This document shows, one piece after another, positions 24,729 to 35,172 of a DNA stretch of 40,305 nt (position 1 is the first letter of the stretch; each line of letters starts with the position of its first letter). The translations under genes were made by a program, and so were the position numbers. This stretch comes from Pseudomonadota bacterium. Its GTDB lineage: Bacteria > Desulfobacterota > Binatia > Binatales > Binataceae. The notes beneath the pieces are model-generated. The model was given only the letters and a program-made list of their open reading frames with translations, did not search any database and had not been told where the DNA came from. The stretch lies in NCBI GenBank assembly GCA_021324455.1, contig JAJPJA010000133.1, forward strand, positions 1 to 40,305, written 5' to 3'.

Positions 24729-26567
24729 CTAAGGCGCGCTGCCCGACTCGGCGGCGGAGTCGCTGCCGTTGTCTTCGGTCGCTTCCTTGGCCTGGCGGGC
24801 GCGGGCGATGCGGTCGTTGACGTCTTCGTTGCCGGGATCGAGCACGGCCGCGGTGAGGAATTTCCGCAGCGCCATATCGTAGTTGCCGGCCTTCATGTAG
24901 GCGTCGCCGGCTTTGATTTCATCCCGGACCACACCGGCGAACGGTTTGTCGGCAGAACCCGCGATCGGAGCTGGCGGCGGCGTTTCAACATCGGTGCCGC
25001 CGTAATCGGAGGGTTGCACCGGATTGCTGCGGACCGCGCTTGTGGGCGGCGTTGACTTTCCCGCCTGGGCCCGCGCCAGAACGTCGCGCATCTCGCCGTT
25101 ACCGGGATCGATCGCCAGCGCCCGTCTGGCATGATAGATGGCATTCATGAAGCGGCCGAGTTCAAGCGAATTCTGCGCCCGCCGGATTTCATATCTCAGC
25201 CTTCGTTCCTGCGCCGAACTCAGCCGGCTGTGAGCCGGCGCGCGCTCGGTTGACGGCGGCGCGGCCGAAGCGATCGGCGCGGCCGCTTCAGACGCCGCGG
25301 GCCCGAACCTGTTGCCGATGGCGATTGAGGTGCCGCCCATGGTTGACGGGTTCGACGCCAGCGACTGTGCCATCGGAGCCGGATGCGTGGGCGGATTGGC
25401 GGCCGGCGCAGGCGTGACGTTGGCGGGAACCGGAGCTGAAACTATCCGCCCGGCGTCGGCTGGCCTCAGGTTGGAGTTGGCCGCCATCGATTGAGGCTGC
25501 GGCGGCCGATTCGCGTTTACCGAATTATGCGGTGCCGGGGCTGACTTGGCGGCCGTGCCGATACGCGAATCCGCTGCCTGCGCATGCGCGAGCGGACGCG
25601 AATGCGGCGGCGCGCCGCGCCCGACCGCCCCCAATTCCAGCGCCATCGCCACAGCGGCTACCGCTACCGCCGACAGCGCACCCGCGATCAGCGGTTTGTC
25701 CCTGTGCAACCAATGCCATCCGCGCCGCAGCGCCTGCAGCCGCGGCCGACCATCGCGCCGGGTGTCCAGCAGGTTTTCCAACTCCGCGCTGGCGGCCTGG
25801 ATATGGCGCGGCTCGACCACCGGGCTGCGCTCCATGTAGGCATGGAACAGCGCGTTATGGCACAGGTTGTTGATTTTTCTGGGCAGGCCCGCGCTGAGCG
25901 ACGCGACCTGATCCAGAGCTCTGCGCGTAAACAGCTCATGCCGTGCGCCCTGGGCGCGTATCAGACAATTGACGTAGTCGTGAACCTCCTCGCCGCGCAG
26001 CGGGCGGAGCAGCGCCCGCGCTCCGATCCGCTGGTTAAGCGCGCGCAGTTTCGGATCGGTAAGCCGTTCGACCAGTTCGGGCTGCCCGACCAGGATCATC
26101 TGCAGCGCATGGCGCTGCGGCGGACGCGAGTTGGACAGCAGACGAATCTGCTCAAGCGTTTCATCGCTCAGCCCCTGCGCCTCGTCGAAGATCAGAATCA
26201 CCCGGTCTTGGCTGCCGGGATCCGAAACGAAGGTTTTAAGCGCCTGCAGAGCGGCCATTTTGCCTTTGCCGGCGGGGTTGATCCGCAACTGCTGCAGGAT
26301 GGTTGCCAGCATCTCCTCGAAGCTCATGGTCGGATTGCTCAGCTGCGCGATACGGATGCGGTCGTCCTTCATCCGCGCGATCAGCGAATGGATCAGCATC
26401 GTCTTGCCGGTGCCGACCTCTCCGACCAGCAGCGTCAGGCCGCTGGGCTCGTTGAAGGCCCATTCGAGTGCGGCCAGACCTTCGAGGTGAGCGGCGCTTA
26501 GAAAAAGAGTGTTCGAGGGCAGGAATTTGAAGGGGGCCTCGCGCAGTCCAAAAAATTCGTAGTACAT
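24729..26567 (-). CDS. ExeA/GspA-type AAA ATPase with TPR tail
   Basis: A 612-residue ATPase. The ExeA-type start MYYEFFGLREAPF, Walker A GEVGTGKT (49-56) and Walker B VILIFDEAQ (123-131) are followed by the PQRHALQMILVGQPEL block of this family. One transmembrane helix lies at about 292-311; a Pro/Ala-rich region of 150 residues follows; the C-terminus has two TPR-like units (RRALAIDPGN and TAAVLDPGN cores). In ExeA the periplasmic part binds peptidoglycan and helps assemble the type II secretin; here TPRs take that place. No secretion genes are near, so the partner is unknown. The ATG at 26567 is chosen since the family always begins with this MYxxFFGL motif; upstream residues to 26648 do not match. 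Confidence 0.88.
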   Translation of the reverse strand: MYYEFFGLREAPFKFLPSNTLFLSAAHLEGLAALEWAFNEPSGLTLLVGEVGTGKTMLIHSLIARMKDDRIRIAQLSNPTMSFEEMLATILQQLRINPAGKGKMAALQALKTFVSDPGSQDRVILIFDEAQGLSDETLEQIRLLSNSRPPQRHALQMILVGQPELVERLTDPKLRALNQRIGARALLRPLRGEEVHDYVNCLIRAQGARHELFTRRALDQVASLSAGLPRKINNLCHNALFHAYMERSPVVEPRHIQAASAELENLLDTRRDGRPRLQALRRGWHWLHRDKPLIAGALSAVAVAAVAMALELGAVGRGAPPHSRPLAHAQAADSRIGTAAKSAPAPHNSVNANRPPQPQSMAANSNLRPADAGRIVSAPVPANVTPAPAANPPTHPAPMAQSLASNPSTMGGTSIAIGNRFGPAASEAAAPIASAAPPSTERAPAHSRLSSAQERRLRYEIRRAQNSLELGRFMNAIYHARRALAIDPGNGEMRDVLARAQAGKSTPPTSAVRSNPVQPSDYGGTDVETPPPAPIAGSADKPFAGVVRDEIKAGDAYMKAGNYDMALRKFLTAAVLDPGNEDVNDRIARARQAKEATEDNGSDSAAESGSAP

Positions 26568-26944
26568 CTTTTTGCAGCGATCCTCACACCCAAGAAACCG
26601 GGGAGGGCTGGAATGGCATCGATTCACTCCCGGATTTGGCTGAACCAAGCCATTACGCCGGGCCCGTTCGAGCCGGCGGACTCGCTGACCAGTCCCCGTT
26701 CCAGTGACTTCAGGGCATCGCCCTGCCGGTTGCGCGGCGCCATTGACCTAGCCGCCACGGTCCTCAGCTAATTCATATCGAGGCTTGAGGACTAATGATA
26801 GCCGTTTAGCCTTACGCTTCCTATCACCGCAAACTTCGTCGGTTGCCGCCGCGCATTGCCCCTGCCCGTTCGGTTCAGCAGCTATACCGGCGCGTTGGCC
26901 GGTTCGCAAGCTTATTGCTCCTCAGCCCAGGCCGGCCGCTGAAT
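26568..26944. other. 377-base gap between two minus-strand genes
   Basis: No gene is seen. The middle (26760-26830) is AT-richer and may hold the promoter of the ATPase gene: on the minus strand TTGCGG and a downstream TAAGGCTAAAC are possible weak elements. No stable hairpin was noticed after the SGNH hydrolase stop. Confidence 0.4.
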
Positions 26945-28111
26945 CTAACGCGACGCCTTGAGCGTTGCCCGCAGTCCGAAACGGTCAGCCAACGCCTGCG
27001 CGGTAACGCGCGCGCCGGCGCCGGTCAGGTGGCCGTCATGGGGCAGGTATAACTGCGTGCCCGCAAGACGAGCGGCGTCATAACTCTGCCGTAAGCTGAA
27101 AAAATCGACACCATGGCCGCGGCAGTACGCCTCGATGATGCTTTCATAGAGTTGGTCATAAGGCAGCGGCACCGGGATAAAGACGTAGGCGAAGCGGAAA
27201 TGATGCCGGCGCGCGAAATCGTCGGACTTGAGGATCGCGCGCGGATGAAACCGCATCGCCAGCTGCATCCGCGCGTCGCCGGCAAACGGCGGCTGTGCCG
27301 TCCATCGCGGTTGCGCGGCGCCCGCGTTGCCTGATGCCGGCGCGCTGACCCGGTCGGCGACGCGAGCATGATCCGGCGCGGCGCCGTTGATGGCCATGGC
27401 CGCCCGGCGCATCTGGTTCTTTGTTTCCTTTTCCAGCAGCCGGTAGGCGCGAATCACGTACAGATTGCGCCAGTCGAATTGGCCGCGGCGATGATGCGGA
27501 TACGGACGCAGGTTGAAATAGCGCGTGGTATGGTCTCGCACCGGCAATTGCAGAAAACGGCGCATCTCGCCGTCTGTCAGGCGCCCTTCAACGTCGGTGA
27601 TGTCATTGTTGAGAAAAAAAATAAACACCCACTGCGGCGACAGGCGCACGGCATCATGCCGCAGGACCTCGTATTCGGTATCCATCGCCCCGCCCTGGAT
27701 TCCGAGGTTGGCAACCGGACGGTCCACAAGCCGTTCCAGCCAGCTGCGAACCGTATCGTGCTCTTCCACGCCGTGGCCATAGATCATCGAATCGCCGATC
27801 AACACGATATCGTCGTGGGTGCGATCGGCTGGATTGCGAAAGCCCATCCAGTCCGTCTGATGGCGCCAGAAGTAGCCGTTAAAGAACATCTCGCGCCGGT
27901 AATGCGGCCGCATCCGCTCCATGTTCAGAGCGGGATCGAAGCGATAGATGCCGTCGCCGAAATCGACGTAGCCGGTGCCCAGTTCGTCAGCCAGCGGCGC
28001 CGGCAGACGCGCCAGTTCAAGCCGCAGACCGATCTCCGCCAGCGTCAGCGCAAGCAGCGTGGCCGCCGCCGCAATGCATATTCTGGAGATGGCGGTCAGC
28101 ATCCGCACCAT
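26945..28111 (-). CDS. Membrane-anchored SGNH/GDSL-like hydrolase
   Basis: A 388-residue protein with an N-terminal membrane anchor (about 6-26) and a periplasmic SGNH hydrolase fold. The four blocks are present: I as VLIGDSMIYGHG (Ser108), II as NLGIQGGAMD, III as FFLNNDITD (Asn near 168-169), and V as HDGHLTGAGA (Asp359, His361). This resembles the AlgX/AlgJ and peptidoglycan or polysaccharide O-acetylation hydrolases. It lies 22 bases after the ParB-like gene on the minus strand, which suggests one transcript. No acetyltransferase partner is near. No ribosome site is obvious before the first ATG; an ATG three codons later is equally possible. Confidence 0.85.
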   Translation of the reverse strand: MVRMLTAISRICIAAAATLLALTLAEIGLRLELARLPAPLADELGTGYVDFGDGIYRFDPALNMERMRPHYRREMFFNGYFWRHQTDWMGFRNPADRTHDDIVLIGDSMIYGHGVEEHDTVRSWLERLVDRPVANLGIQGGAMDTEYEVLRHDAVRLSPQWVFIFFLNNDITDVEGRLTDGEMRRFLQLPVRDHTTRYFNLRPYPHHRRGQFDWRNLYVIRAYRLLEKETKNQMRRAAMAINGAAPDHARVADRVSAPASGNAGAAQPRWTAQPPFAGDARMQLAMRFHPRAILKSDDFARRHHFRFAYVFIPVPLPYDQLYESIIEAYCRGHGVDFFSLRQSYDAARLAGTQLYLPHDGHLTGAGARVTAQALADRFGLRATLKASR

Positions 28112-28133
28112 AGCGAGGAAAAATCCCGGATGG

Positions 28134-29051
28134 CTACGGTTCGACCGCGGCGGCCGCCGCGATCTGGGCCGCGCTTTGAATCTGGCCGAAATGGATTTTG
28201 CCGAGGTCGAATTCTTCCAGCGCGCGCACCAGGCTGTTGAGTGCGGCGCGGCAGGCGGGCAGGTTCTTGCGCGCGCGGGTCAGCGGATTACATCGCGCGA
28301 CGATGTAATTCTTCAGATACGGATGAGTCAGGCCGCGCTTTTTGCCGCGCGCGACCAGCTCCGCCAAAAGTTCGTCGGCATGCGCGATTTGGGCCGCCCG
28401 CTCCTCGCGTTCGGCCAACGCTTCACCCAGCGGTTTGGACAGGAAGGCATCGACGCGGCTCAGCAGCGGCGCGTACACACCGCCCGAAAAGCGCGCGTTG
28501 TTTTCGTACAGGATGCCGAGGGTGGCGAAATGCGCCCGTTCGAATTCGAAGGCGAAGTCCTTTTCGGCCGCGCGCGGCGATTGCTCCAGCCGCGCGCGAT
28601 ACATCCGAATCACTTCGAGCGATTTGTCCTTGAGGTTATGCGCCTTCTCGGTATTGAGCGCGAGAATCTGGTAGGCGACCTCGGGTTGCGCAATCACGAT
28701 CGCCGGAATGGTTTGCGCGCCCAGCCGGATGGCGGCGGCGCGGCGATGGTTGCCGTTCGGGGTCCAGTAGGCGCCGTCGGTGCGCACTGCCACAATCGGT
28801 TCGGTGAAGCGGCGCAGCTTCTTCATCACTTCGGTAAGACGCTTGAGATGGGCGGCGGAAAGATCGCGCTGAAACGGCGTCGCCTTGAGCATCGCCGCCG
28901 GGATCAAGGCAAACAGCTGCCAGTTGGATCCGAGCGGCTCCTGGTAGGCCGCCAGCGCCGCGCCGCCGTCGGCGTCGATTGCGGCGGCGAGTTGGTCGAT
29001 CGCGGCTGGACGCCGGGCGTCGCGCGGGAAGGTGGCGATTTCGGGCGGCAT
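28134..29051 (-). CDS. ParB N-terminal-domain-like protein
   Basis: A 305-residue protein with a ParB/Srx-type nucleotide-binding box in the middle: EPIVAVRTDGAYWTPNGNHRRAAAIRLGAQ, best seen as TPNGNHRRAAAIRLG (about 97-111), the GxxRxxA signature that binds CTP in ParB or ATP in sulfiredoxin-like kin. The rest is helical and has no helix-turn-helix I can see, so it is not a chromosomal ParB; no ParA or parS is near. It could be a DNA-modifying or regulatory member of the family. ATG at 29051 has no ribosome site, so the start is uncertain. The SGNH hydrolase follows by 22 bases. Confidence 0.78.
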   Translation of the reverse strand: MPPEIATFPRDARRPAAIDQLAAAIDADGGAALAAYQEPLGSNWQLFALIPAAMLKATPFQRDLSAAHLKRLTEVMKKLRRFTEPIVAVRTDGAYWTPNGNHRRAAAIRLGAQTIPAIVIAQPEVAYQILALNTEKAHNLKDKSLEVIRMYRARLEQSPRAAEKDFAFEFERAHFATLGILYENNARFSGGVYAPLLSRVDAFLSKPLGEALAEREERAAQIAHADELLAELVARGKKRGLTHPYLKNYIVARCNPLTRARKNLPACRAALNSLVRALEEFDLGKIHFGQIQSAAQIAAAAAVEP

Positions 29052-29225
29052 AAGAAACCGGCTGCTTCACAAATAGCTGCAGTCCGCGGCAGCCGGAGTT
29101 CATAATCTAGCAGCATCGGGCAACGCGCCCAATTCCCGCGCAATCCGATAATCGGCTTGTCGCGCTGTAAACTCCGTGCTACAAGCGCGGCAGATCCCGC
29201 TCAAGCAAGACCGCCGGAGGAAACC

Positions 29226-30350
29226 ATGGGAGCTCTGCCTTTCAAGCTGGTTTCAGCCGATTCGCATATCGCCGAACCTCCCGACTTATGGCTCAAACGC
29301 ATCGACCGCAGATACCTCGAGCGCGCTCCGCGCATTATCCGCGAGGCCGATTCCGACTACTTCGTGTGTGAAGGCGCGCTGTCGGAAAAACAGGGTATCG
29401 GACTGCTGGCAACGCAGCCCAAATGGAACAATCCGAAGCTGCGCGGGTTTGGCTTTGCCGGCCGCTGGGAAGACGTGCCGGCGGGCGGCTACGACCCGTT
29501 CGCGCGCATCCGCGAGATGGACGCCGAAGGTATCGACGGCGAGCTGCTCTACACCAGTTTCGGCCTGACCTTTTTTTCGATTCCGGATTTCGATTTCCAG
29601 CACGCGATTTTCCAGGCGTTCAACGATTGGCTGGCGAATTTCTGCGCCGCGGCGCCCAATCGATTCTTCGGCGTGGCGATGCTGCCGGTTGAGCCGGTGG
29701 AGCGCGCGGTGGCGGAATTGCAACGATGCGCCAAAATGGGGATGCGCGGGGCGATGATCAGTATCGCGCAAAATCCCGGCTACGGCAGTCCGGTGTACGA
29801 GCCGCTGTGGTCGGCGGCGGAGGATCTGCAGATGCCGCTCAGCCTGCACGTCGCCGCCAGCCGCAAGGGATTCACCTACACGGACAACGTGTTCGCCGAT
29901 TTTTCGCTGGGATTCGGTCCCACCATGTATACCATGGCGGCGATGATTTTCTCCGGCCTGTTCGACCGCCATCCGCGGCTCAAGGTGATTTCGGTGGAAA
30001 ACGACGCGTCATGGGCGGCGGCAATTCTGGAGCGGATGGACGATCGTTTCGAGCACGACCAGGGATGGGCGGGGTTCGCCAACAATATCAAATCGGGCCG
30101 CCTGCCCAGTCAGATCTTTCACGATCAGATCGCATGCACCTTCATGCGCGACAAGACCGCGGTCTTCAATCGCAGCATAATCGGGCGGAAAAATCTGATG
30201 TGGGGTTCCGATTATCCTCATTTTGACGGCGCATGGCCCAATTCCGCCGAGGTTCTCAACGGCCATTTCGGCGGCGTGGCGCTGGAGGATCAGATCAGAA
30301 TCGGACGGCGCAATACGATCGAGTTCTACAACCTGCCGCTGCAGCCATGA
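29226..30350 (+). CDS. Amidohydrolase-2 family protein
   Basis: A 374-residue TIM-barrel amidohydrolase of the ACMSD-like group. The metal site starts with SADSHIAEP (Asp12, His14), then SLHVAAS gives His208, SVEND gives Glu259 and WGSDYPHFDG gives Asp329. Members hydrolyse or decarboxylate cyclic and aromatic acids using one zinc. A near relative is encoded at 39777-40305, about two-thirds identical by eye. GGAGG lies six bases before the ATG at 29226, so the upstream frame to 29157 is rejected. A crotonase gene follows in the same direction after 137 bases. Substrate is unknown. Confidence 0.93.
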   Translation: MGALPFKLVSADSHIAEPPDLWLKRIDRRYLERAPRIIREADSDYFVCEGALSEKQGIGLLATQPKWNNPKLRGFGFAGRWEDVPAGGYDPFARIREMDAEGIDGELLYTSFGLTFFSIPDFDFQHAIFQAFNDWLANFCAAAPNRFFGVAMLPVEPVERAVAELQRCAKMGMRGAMISIAQNPGYGSPVYEPLWSAAEDLQMPLSLHVAASRKGFTYTDNVFADFSLGFGPTMYTMAAMIFSGLFDRHPRLKVISVENDASWAAAILERMDDRFEHDQGWAGFANNIKSGRLPSQIFHDQIACTFMRDKTAVFNRSIIGRKNLMWGSDYPHFDGAWPNSAEVLNGHFGGVALEDQIRIGRRNTIEFYNLPLQP

Positions 30351-30487
30351 TCGCCGGGTGAACCGCTCGCCTCGCGCGTCGCGGCCGCTCGCCTCGCCGC
30401 GGCGTTCCCGCGCAAATCGGCGTTTGACACTCCGGCGCAGGCCGATGCACTCTCCGTCATCCCGCACCGGTTGCATCGGGAGAAGCC

Positions 30488-31183
30488 ATGAGCCAGACGT
30501 TGGTGTTCGAAAAGCAGGGTCCCATCGCCACGCTAACCTTCAACCAGCCGCATCGGCGCAACTGCCTGAACCATGACGTGATGCGCGAAATGGAGGAATG
30601 GATTGGAAAGGTACGCGACGATCGGGCGGCGCGGGTACTGATCCTGACCGGCACGGGCGCGGCGTTTTCGGCGGGGGCGGATCTTTCCGCGCCCAGGGAG
30701 ATTATCGATCCGTCCCAGCGCGCAGCTATCGCCGCGCAGCGAAACAAAGGACTGGCTCGGGTCATCGGCCGCGTGTTCGACCTGGTCACGCGGCTGGACT
30801 GCTTGACAATCGCGGCGGTCAACGGCTACGCGGTCGGCGGCGGATGGGCGCTTGCGGCCGCTTTCGATTTTATCCTGGCGGCGGACACCGCGGAGTTCTG
30901 GATCCCGGAAGTCGATCTCAATCAGGCCTTCGTCGGCGGCCCTGCCCGCATGATGGCGGCGCGGATTGGTCCGTGGCGCGCCAAGGAGGCGATGATCCTG
31001 TGCCGGCGCTACAGCGCCAGCGAACTTTTCAATCTCGGGATGGTCAACCGGGTGGTGAAACCCGAGCGCCTGATGACCGAGGCGCGCGAACTGGCCGAGG
31101 CGCTGGCCGCAAAAGACCCCAGGGCGGCCCGTGCCACCAAGCATTTCATCGACGGCGCCTTCATCGGGCCGCGCTGGTATTAA
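30488..31183 (+). CDS. Enoyl-CoA hydratase/isomerase-family (crotonase) protein
   Basis: A 231-residue crotonase, about 25 residues shorter than usual at the C-terminus. The oxyanion parts FSAGADLS (60-67) and VNGYAVGGGWALA (111-123) are present. Of the two acids used for water addition, the second is kept (Glu141 in IPEVDL), but the first, normally in GGGCEL, is Ala121 (GGGWAL). That fits an isomerase, lyase or decarboxylase better than a true hydratase. GGGAG lies before the ATG. With the preceding amidohydrolase it may act in degradation of an aromatic or cyclic acyl-CoA. Confidence 0.9.
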   Translation: MSQTLVFEKQGPIATLTFNQPHRRNCLNHDVMREMEEWIGKVRDDRAARVLILTGTGAAFSAGADLSAPREIIDPSQRAAIAAQRNKGLARVIGRVFDLVTRLDCLTIAAVNGYAVGGGWALAAAFDFILAADTAEFWIPEVDLNQAFVGGPARMMAARIGPWRAKEAMILCRRYSASELFNLGMVNRVVKPERLMTEARELAEALAAKDPRAARATKHFIDGAFIGPRWY

Positions 31184-31345
31184 ATCGATCGGTGTTGGCG
31201 CGGCATCCGGATTGGTTCAAAATGCTACGATGCGCCGGTAGCTCGGGCGCACAGCTTCGCTGGTCAAGCGCATTTCAAAAAAACCGATTTTAGCTAATGC
31301 CATGATTGTGATAGATTTCATCTGTAGTTTTAGGCTGTACTCAGC

Positions 31346-32713
<1,368 letters not shown>

Positions 32714-32734
32714 GATGGGCGCTGGATTGTTGCG

Positions 32735-34558
32735 ATGAGCCTTCGCATAAAGCTGGCAGGCGCTTTTGTCGTGCTGCTCACCGCCGCCGTTCTGGGCGCC
32801 AGCCTGATCGACCTCAGTTGGAACCTGGCCCGCATCGCCGACGAGATTATCGATTCGGGCAACGTCGTGACCGCGGAAATCTTCGAGCAGGTCCGAACCG
32901 CTTTGTCGGGCGCGCCGAAGGACCCGATTACCGCGCTGCGGACCGACTCCAGGCTCCATTCCTTCATCCAGTCGGTGAGCGCGTTCGGCACCGGGATTGT
33001 CTTTATCGGTATCGACGGCGCCAACGGCGAGGGCATCATCAAAGAGCATCAGGGCGCTCCGGTGCCGGCGGACGTGCCCTCCATCGACGTTTTGCGCGGC
33101 GCCGCGCAGTTGCCGCTGCCGTTCCAGCTGATGCGCGACCTGTGGCGCGAACACAACTATGTGGTTCAGCGTCCGGTGCTGATCAACAACCGGCCTTTCG
33201 CGGTGATTCGGGTCGGGGTCAGCACCGCTTTGCTGGCTGAAGAGGTACATCGCCTAGTCTGGGCCATGTTCAGCGTGGCGATTGTTATAGTGGTGATCGC
33301 GGCCAGTGCCGGCGGCGCTCTTGGAGATCTGCTGTCCCGCTCGGTCCTGGCAATCACCACCGGCGTCGATCAGCTCGCCGCCGGACGAGAGGAAGTGAAG
33401 CTGGCTGTCAGCGGACACGACGAACTGAGCACCCTGGCCATCAAGTTCAACCGTCTTTCGCGTCAGGTGCTGAGCGAACGCAACCGATGGGAAAACGAGC
33501 GGGGCGGCCTGTTCAAGGCGCTGCGTTCGATTACCGACGCCATCATCCTGATCGACGCCGACGCCACCATCCTGTTCGCCAACAGCGAGGCCCAGTCGCG
33601 CCTGGCGATGGGATCCGGCATCAGCGAGGGACGCGCGCTGCCGGTTGCGCTGGGCCGCAACCATCCGCTGGTGCGAATGGTCGACGCGGCGCTGGCGGCC
33701 GGCACCGAGGCCCACGACGTGGCGATCGAGTTGTATGGGCCGGCGCAGCACGCGTCGCACTGCCTGGTATCGATTTTTCCGCTATCCCAGGCGCGCGAGG
33801 TCGCCGGTTTGCTGGTGGTATTGCGCGATCTGAAACCGGTGGCTGAATTGGAAACCGTGGTTGAATATTCAAGTCATCTGGCGCGGATGGGCGGGTTGAT
33901 TTCAGGCGTGGCCCATCAGATTCGAAAACCGCTCAACGTGCTGGCGATCCGGCTGGAGTGGATGCGTCAGGACGCCGCCCAAGGCGTGCCGCTGGGCGCG
34001 CATATCGAAAGTATCCGCTACGAGATCCATCGCCTGGACCGCGTCGTCGAGGGGCTGTTGCGCTTTATGCGGCCCGAGCGCATGGAACGCAGCCAGGTCT
34101 CGATTCCCGAACTGCTGGCCGAAGCGAGCTCGCAGGTCGCTTCGCCGGCCATCCAACTCGATTTCCTGATGGACCCGATGCTGCCCCCGCTCGACGCCGA
34201 CCGCGCCCTGCTGGCCGAAGCTTTTCGCAACATCTTTCAGAACGCGGCCGAGTCGATGCCCGGGGGCGGTCGAATCAGCGTCAAGGCCGCGCATCTGCGC
34301 GATGGCAGTATCGAAATCGTGATCGCCGATTGCGGCTGCGGCATGGAGCGCGATCAGCTGGCGCGGATCTTCGACCTCTATTACACCACCAAACCGGGCG
34401 GAACCGGTCTGGGCCTGAGCCTGGCCTTGCGCGCCATCGACCTGCATCAAGGAACGGTCGAAGTCGATTCCACCCCGGGCTCAGGAACACGCGTCCGGGT
34501 CAAGCTCCCGGTGCGACCGCTGGGGGCGCGGCTGGAAATCAATCCGCCCCTGGCCTGA
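32735..34558 (+). CDS. Membrane sensor histidine kinase (NtrB-like)
   Basis: A 607-residue kinase. Two transmembrane helices (about 8-28 and 174-197) frame a periplasmic sensor of about 145 residues of unknown ligand. HAMP (about 197-250) and PAS-like (260-370) domains precede the H-box GVAHQIRKPLN with His394; the usual E after His is Gln and N before PL is Lys. The N-box has Asn503, DCGCG is the G1 box (532-536) and GTGLG the G2 box (556-560). The F-box is IFDLYYTTKPGG. It pairs with the regulator just upstream; a lipoprotein gene follows after 9 bases, suggesting an envelope signal. Confidence 0.95.
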   Translation: MSLRIKLAGAFVVLLTAAVLGASLIDLSWNLARIADEIIDSGNVVTAEIFEQVRTALSGAPKDPITALRTDSRLHSFIQSVSAFGTGIVFIGIDGANGEGIIKEHQGAPVPADVPSIDVLRGAAQLPLPFQLMRDLWREHNYVVQRPVLINNRPFAVIRVGVSTALLAEEVHRLVWAMFSVAIVIVVIAASAGGALGDLLSRSVLAITTGVDQLAAGREEVKLAVSGHDELSTLAIKFNRLSRQVLSERNRWENERGGLFKALRSITDAIILIDADATILFANSEAQSRLAMGSGISEGRALPVALGRNHPLVRMVDAALAAGTEAHDVAIELYGPAQHASHCLVSIFPLSQAREVAGLLVVLRDLKPVAELETVVEYSSHLARMGGLISGVAHQIRKPLNVLAIRLEWMRQDAAQGVPLGAHIESIRYEIHRLDRVVEGLLRFMRPERMERSQVSIPELLAEASSQVASPAIQLDFLMDPMLPPLDADRALLAEAFRNIFQNAAESMPGGGRISVKAAHLRDGSIEIVIADCGCGMERDQLARIFDLYYTTKPGGTGLGLSLALRAIDLHQGTVEVDSTPGSGTRVRVKLPVRPLGARLEINPPLA

Positions 34559-34567
34559 CGAGCGTTT

Positions 34568-35092
34568 GTGAAAGCAATCCGGGTTCGACTGTTGTTAGTT
34601 CTGGCGTCATTGCTGACTGCCGCGGCCTGTTCCTATTTGTCCTCCTTTTCCGCCGGCAGGCATCCGGGCGTCGTCAAAGCGACCCTGACTCCTATAGCCA
34701 CCTTAACCCCGACTCCGACCGCCACTGCCACACCGGAAATTCGAAAGCGCAAACGCCGCAAGCGCCCGATGCACACCCCGACGCCGACACCGCTGGTTTC
34801 GCCGACGCCCATGGCGGAAGCATCAGTCGGCGACGCGGTAATCACCACCGGCGAGCCCGCCGGCGAGCGGACCGAGGTGGAGCAGAATCTGCAACGCATT
34901 GAACGTCATCTGGCAAGAATCAATCGCAACCGGCTGAGTACGCAGGACGCGGCGGATTACGACCGCATCGCTTCCTTTGTCACCGAGGCCCACACGGCAC
35001 TCAATGAGCATGATTCGCTGCGCGCCCGCAGCCTGACGGAAAAGGCGGCGCGGCTGGCCTCGCAGCTGGAAAGCCGCGTATCGAACCAGTAA
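34568..35092 (+). CDS. Lipoprotein with Thr-Pro linker, third gene of the two-component operon
   Basis: A 174-residue precursor with a signal ending LTAAAC, a plausible though atypical lipobox (Ala at -3). The mature part has a Thr-Pro linker (about 40-80) broken by a strongly basic block KRKRRKR, and a helical C-terminal half (about 105-170) of the type QNLQRIERHLARIN. The start is GTG at 34568, nine bases after the kinase stop. It may be the periplasmic accessory or input of the kinase; that is inferred only from position. The linker resembles that of the secreted protein at 17567. Confidence 0.75.
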   Translation: MKAIRVRLLLVLASLLTAAACSYLSSFSAGRHPGVVKATLTPIATLTPTPTATATPEIRKRKRRKRPMHTPTPTPLVSPTPMAEASVGDAVITTGEPAGERTEVEQNLQRIERHLARINRNRLSTQDAADYDRIASFVTEAHTALNEHDSLRARSLTEKAARLASQLESRVSNQ

Positions 35093-35115
35093 CCGGCGCT
35101 GAAACCACGCGCCGG
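35093..35115 (+). terminator. Hairpin ending the two-component operon
   Basis: CCGGCGC (35093-35099) pairs with GCGCCGG (35109-35115) across a 9-base loop, directly after the lipoprotein stop. No T-tract follows. Confidence 0.4.
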
Positions 35116-35172
35116 GCCATCAACCCCGCTGGCCTGAAGCGGCGCCGCTCGACCGGTCCGAATCGGGCTGGA

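Noticed and set aside
24643..24732. 29-codon open frame beginning MKTEIFGVEG
   Set aside because: It has no ribosome site, overlaps the end of the ATPase gene on the other strand and matches no family; likely chance.
28134..29051. Chromosome partition parAB locus or replication origin
   Set aside because: No ParA-like gene, parS-like dyads, dnaA boxes or replication genes are nearby.
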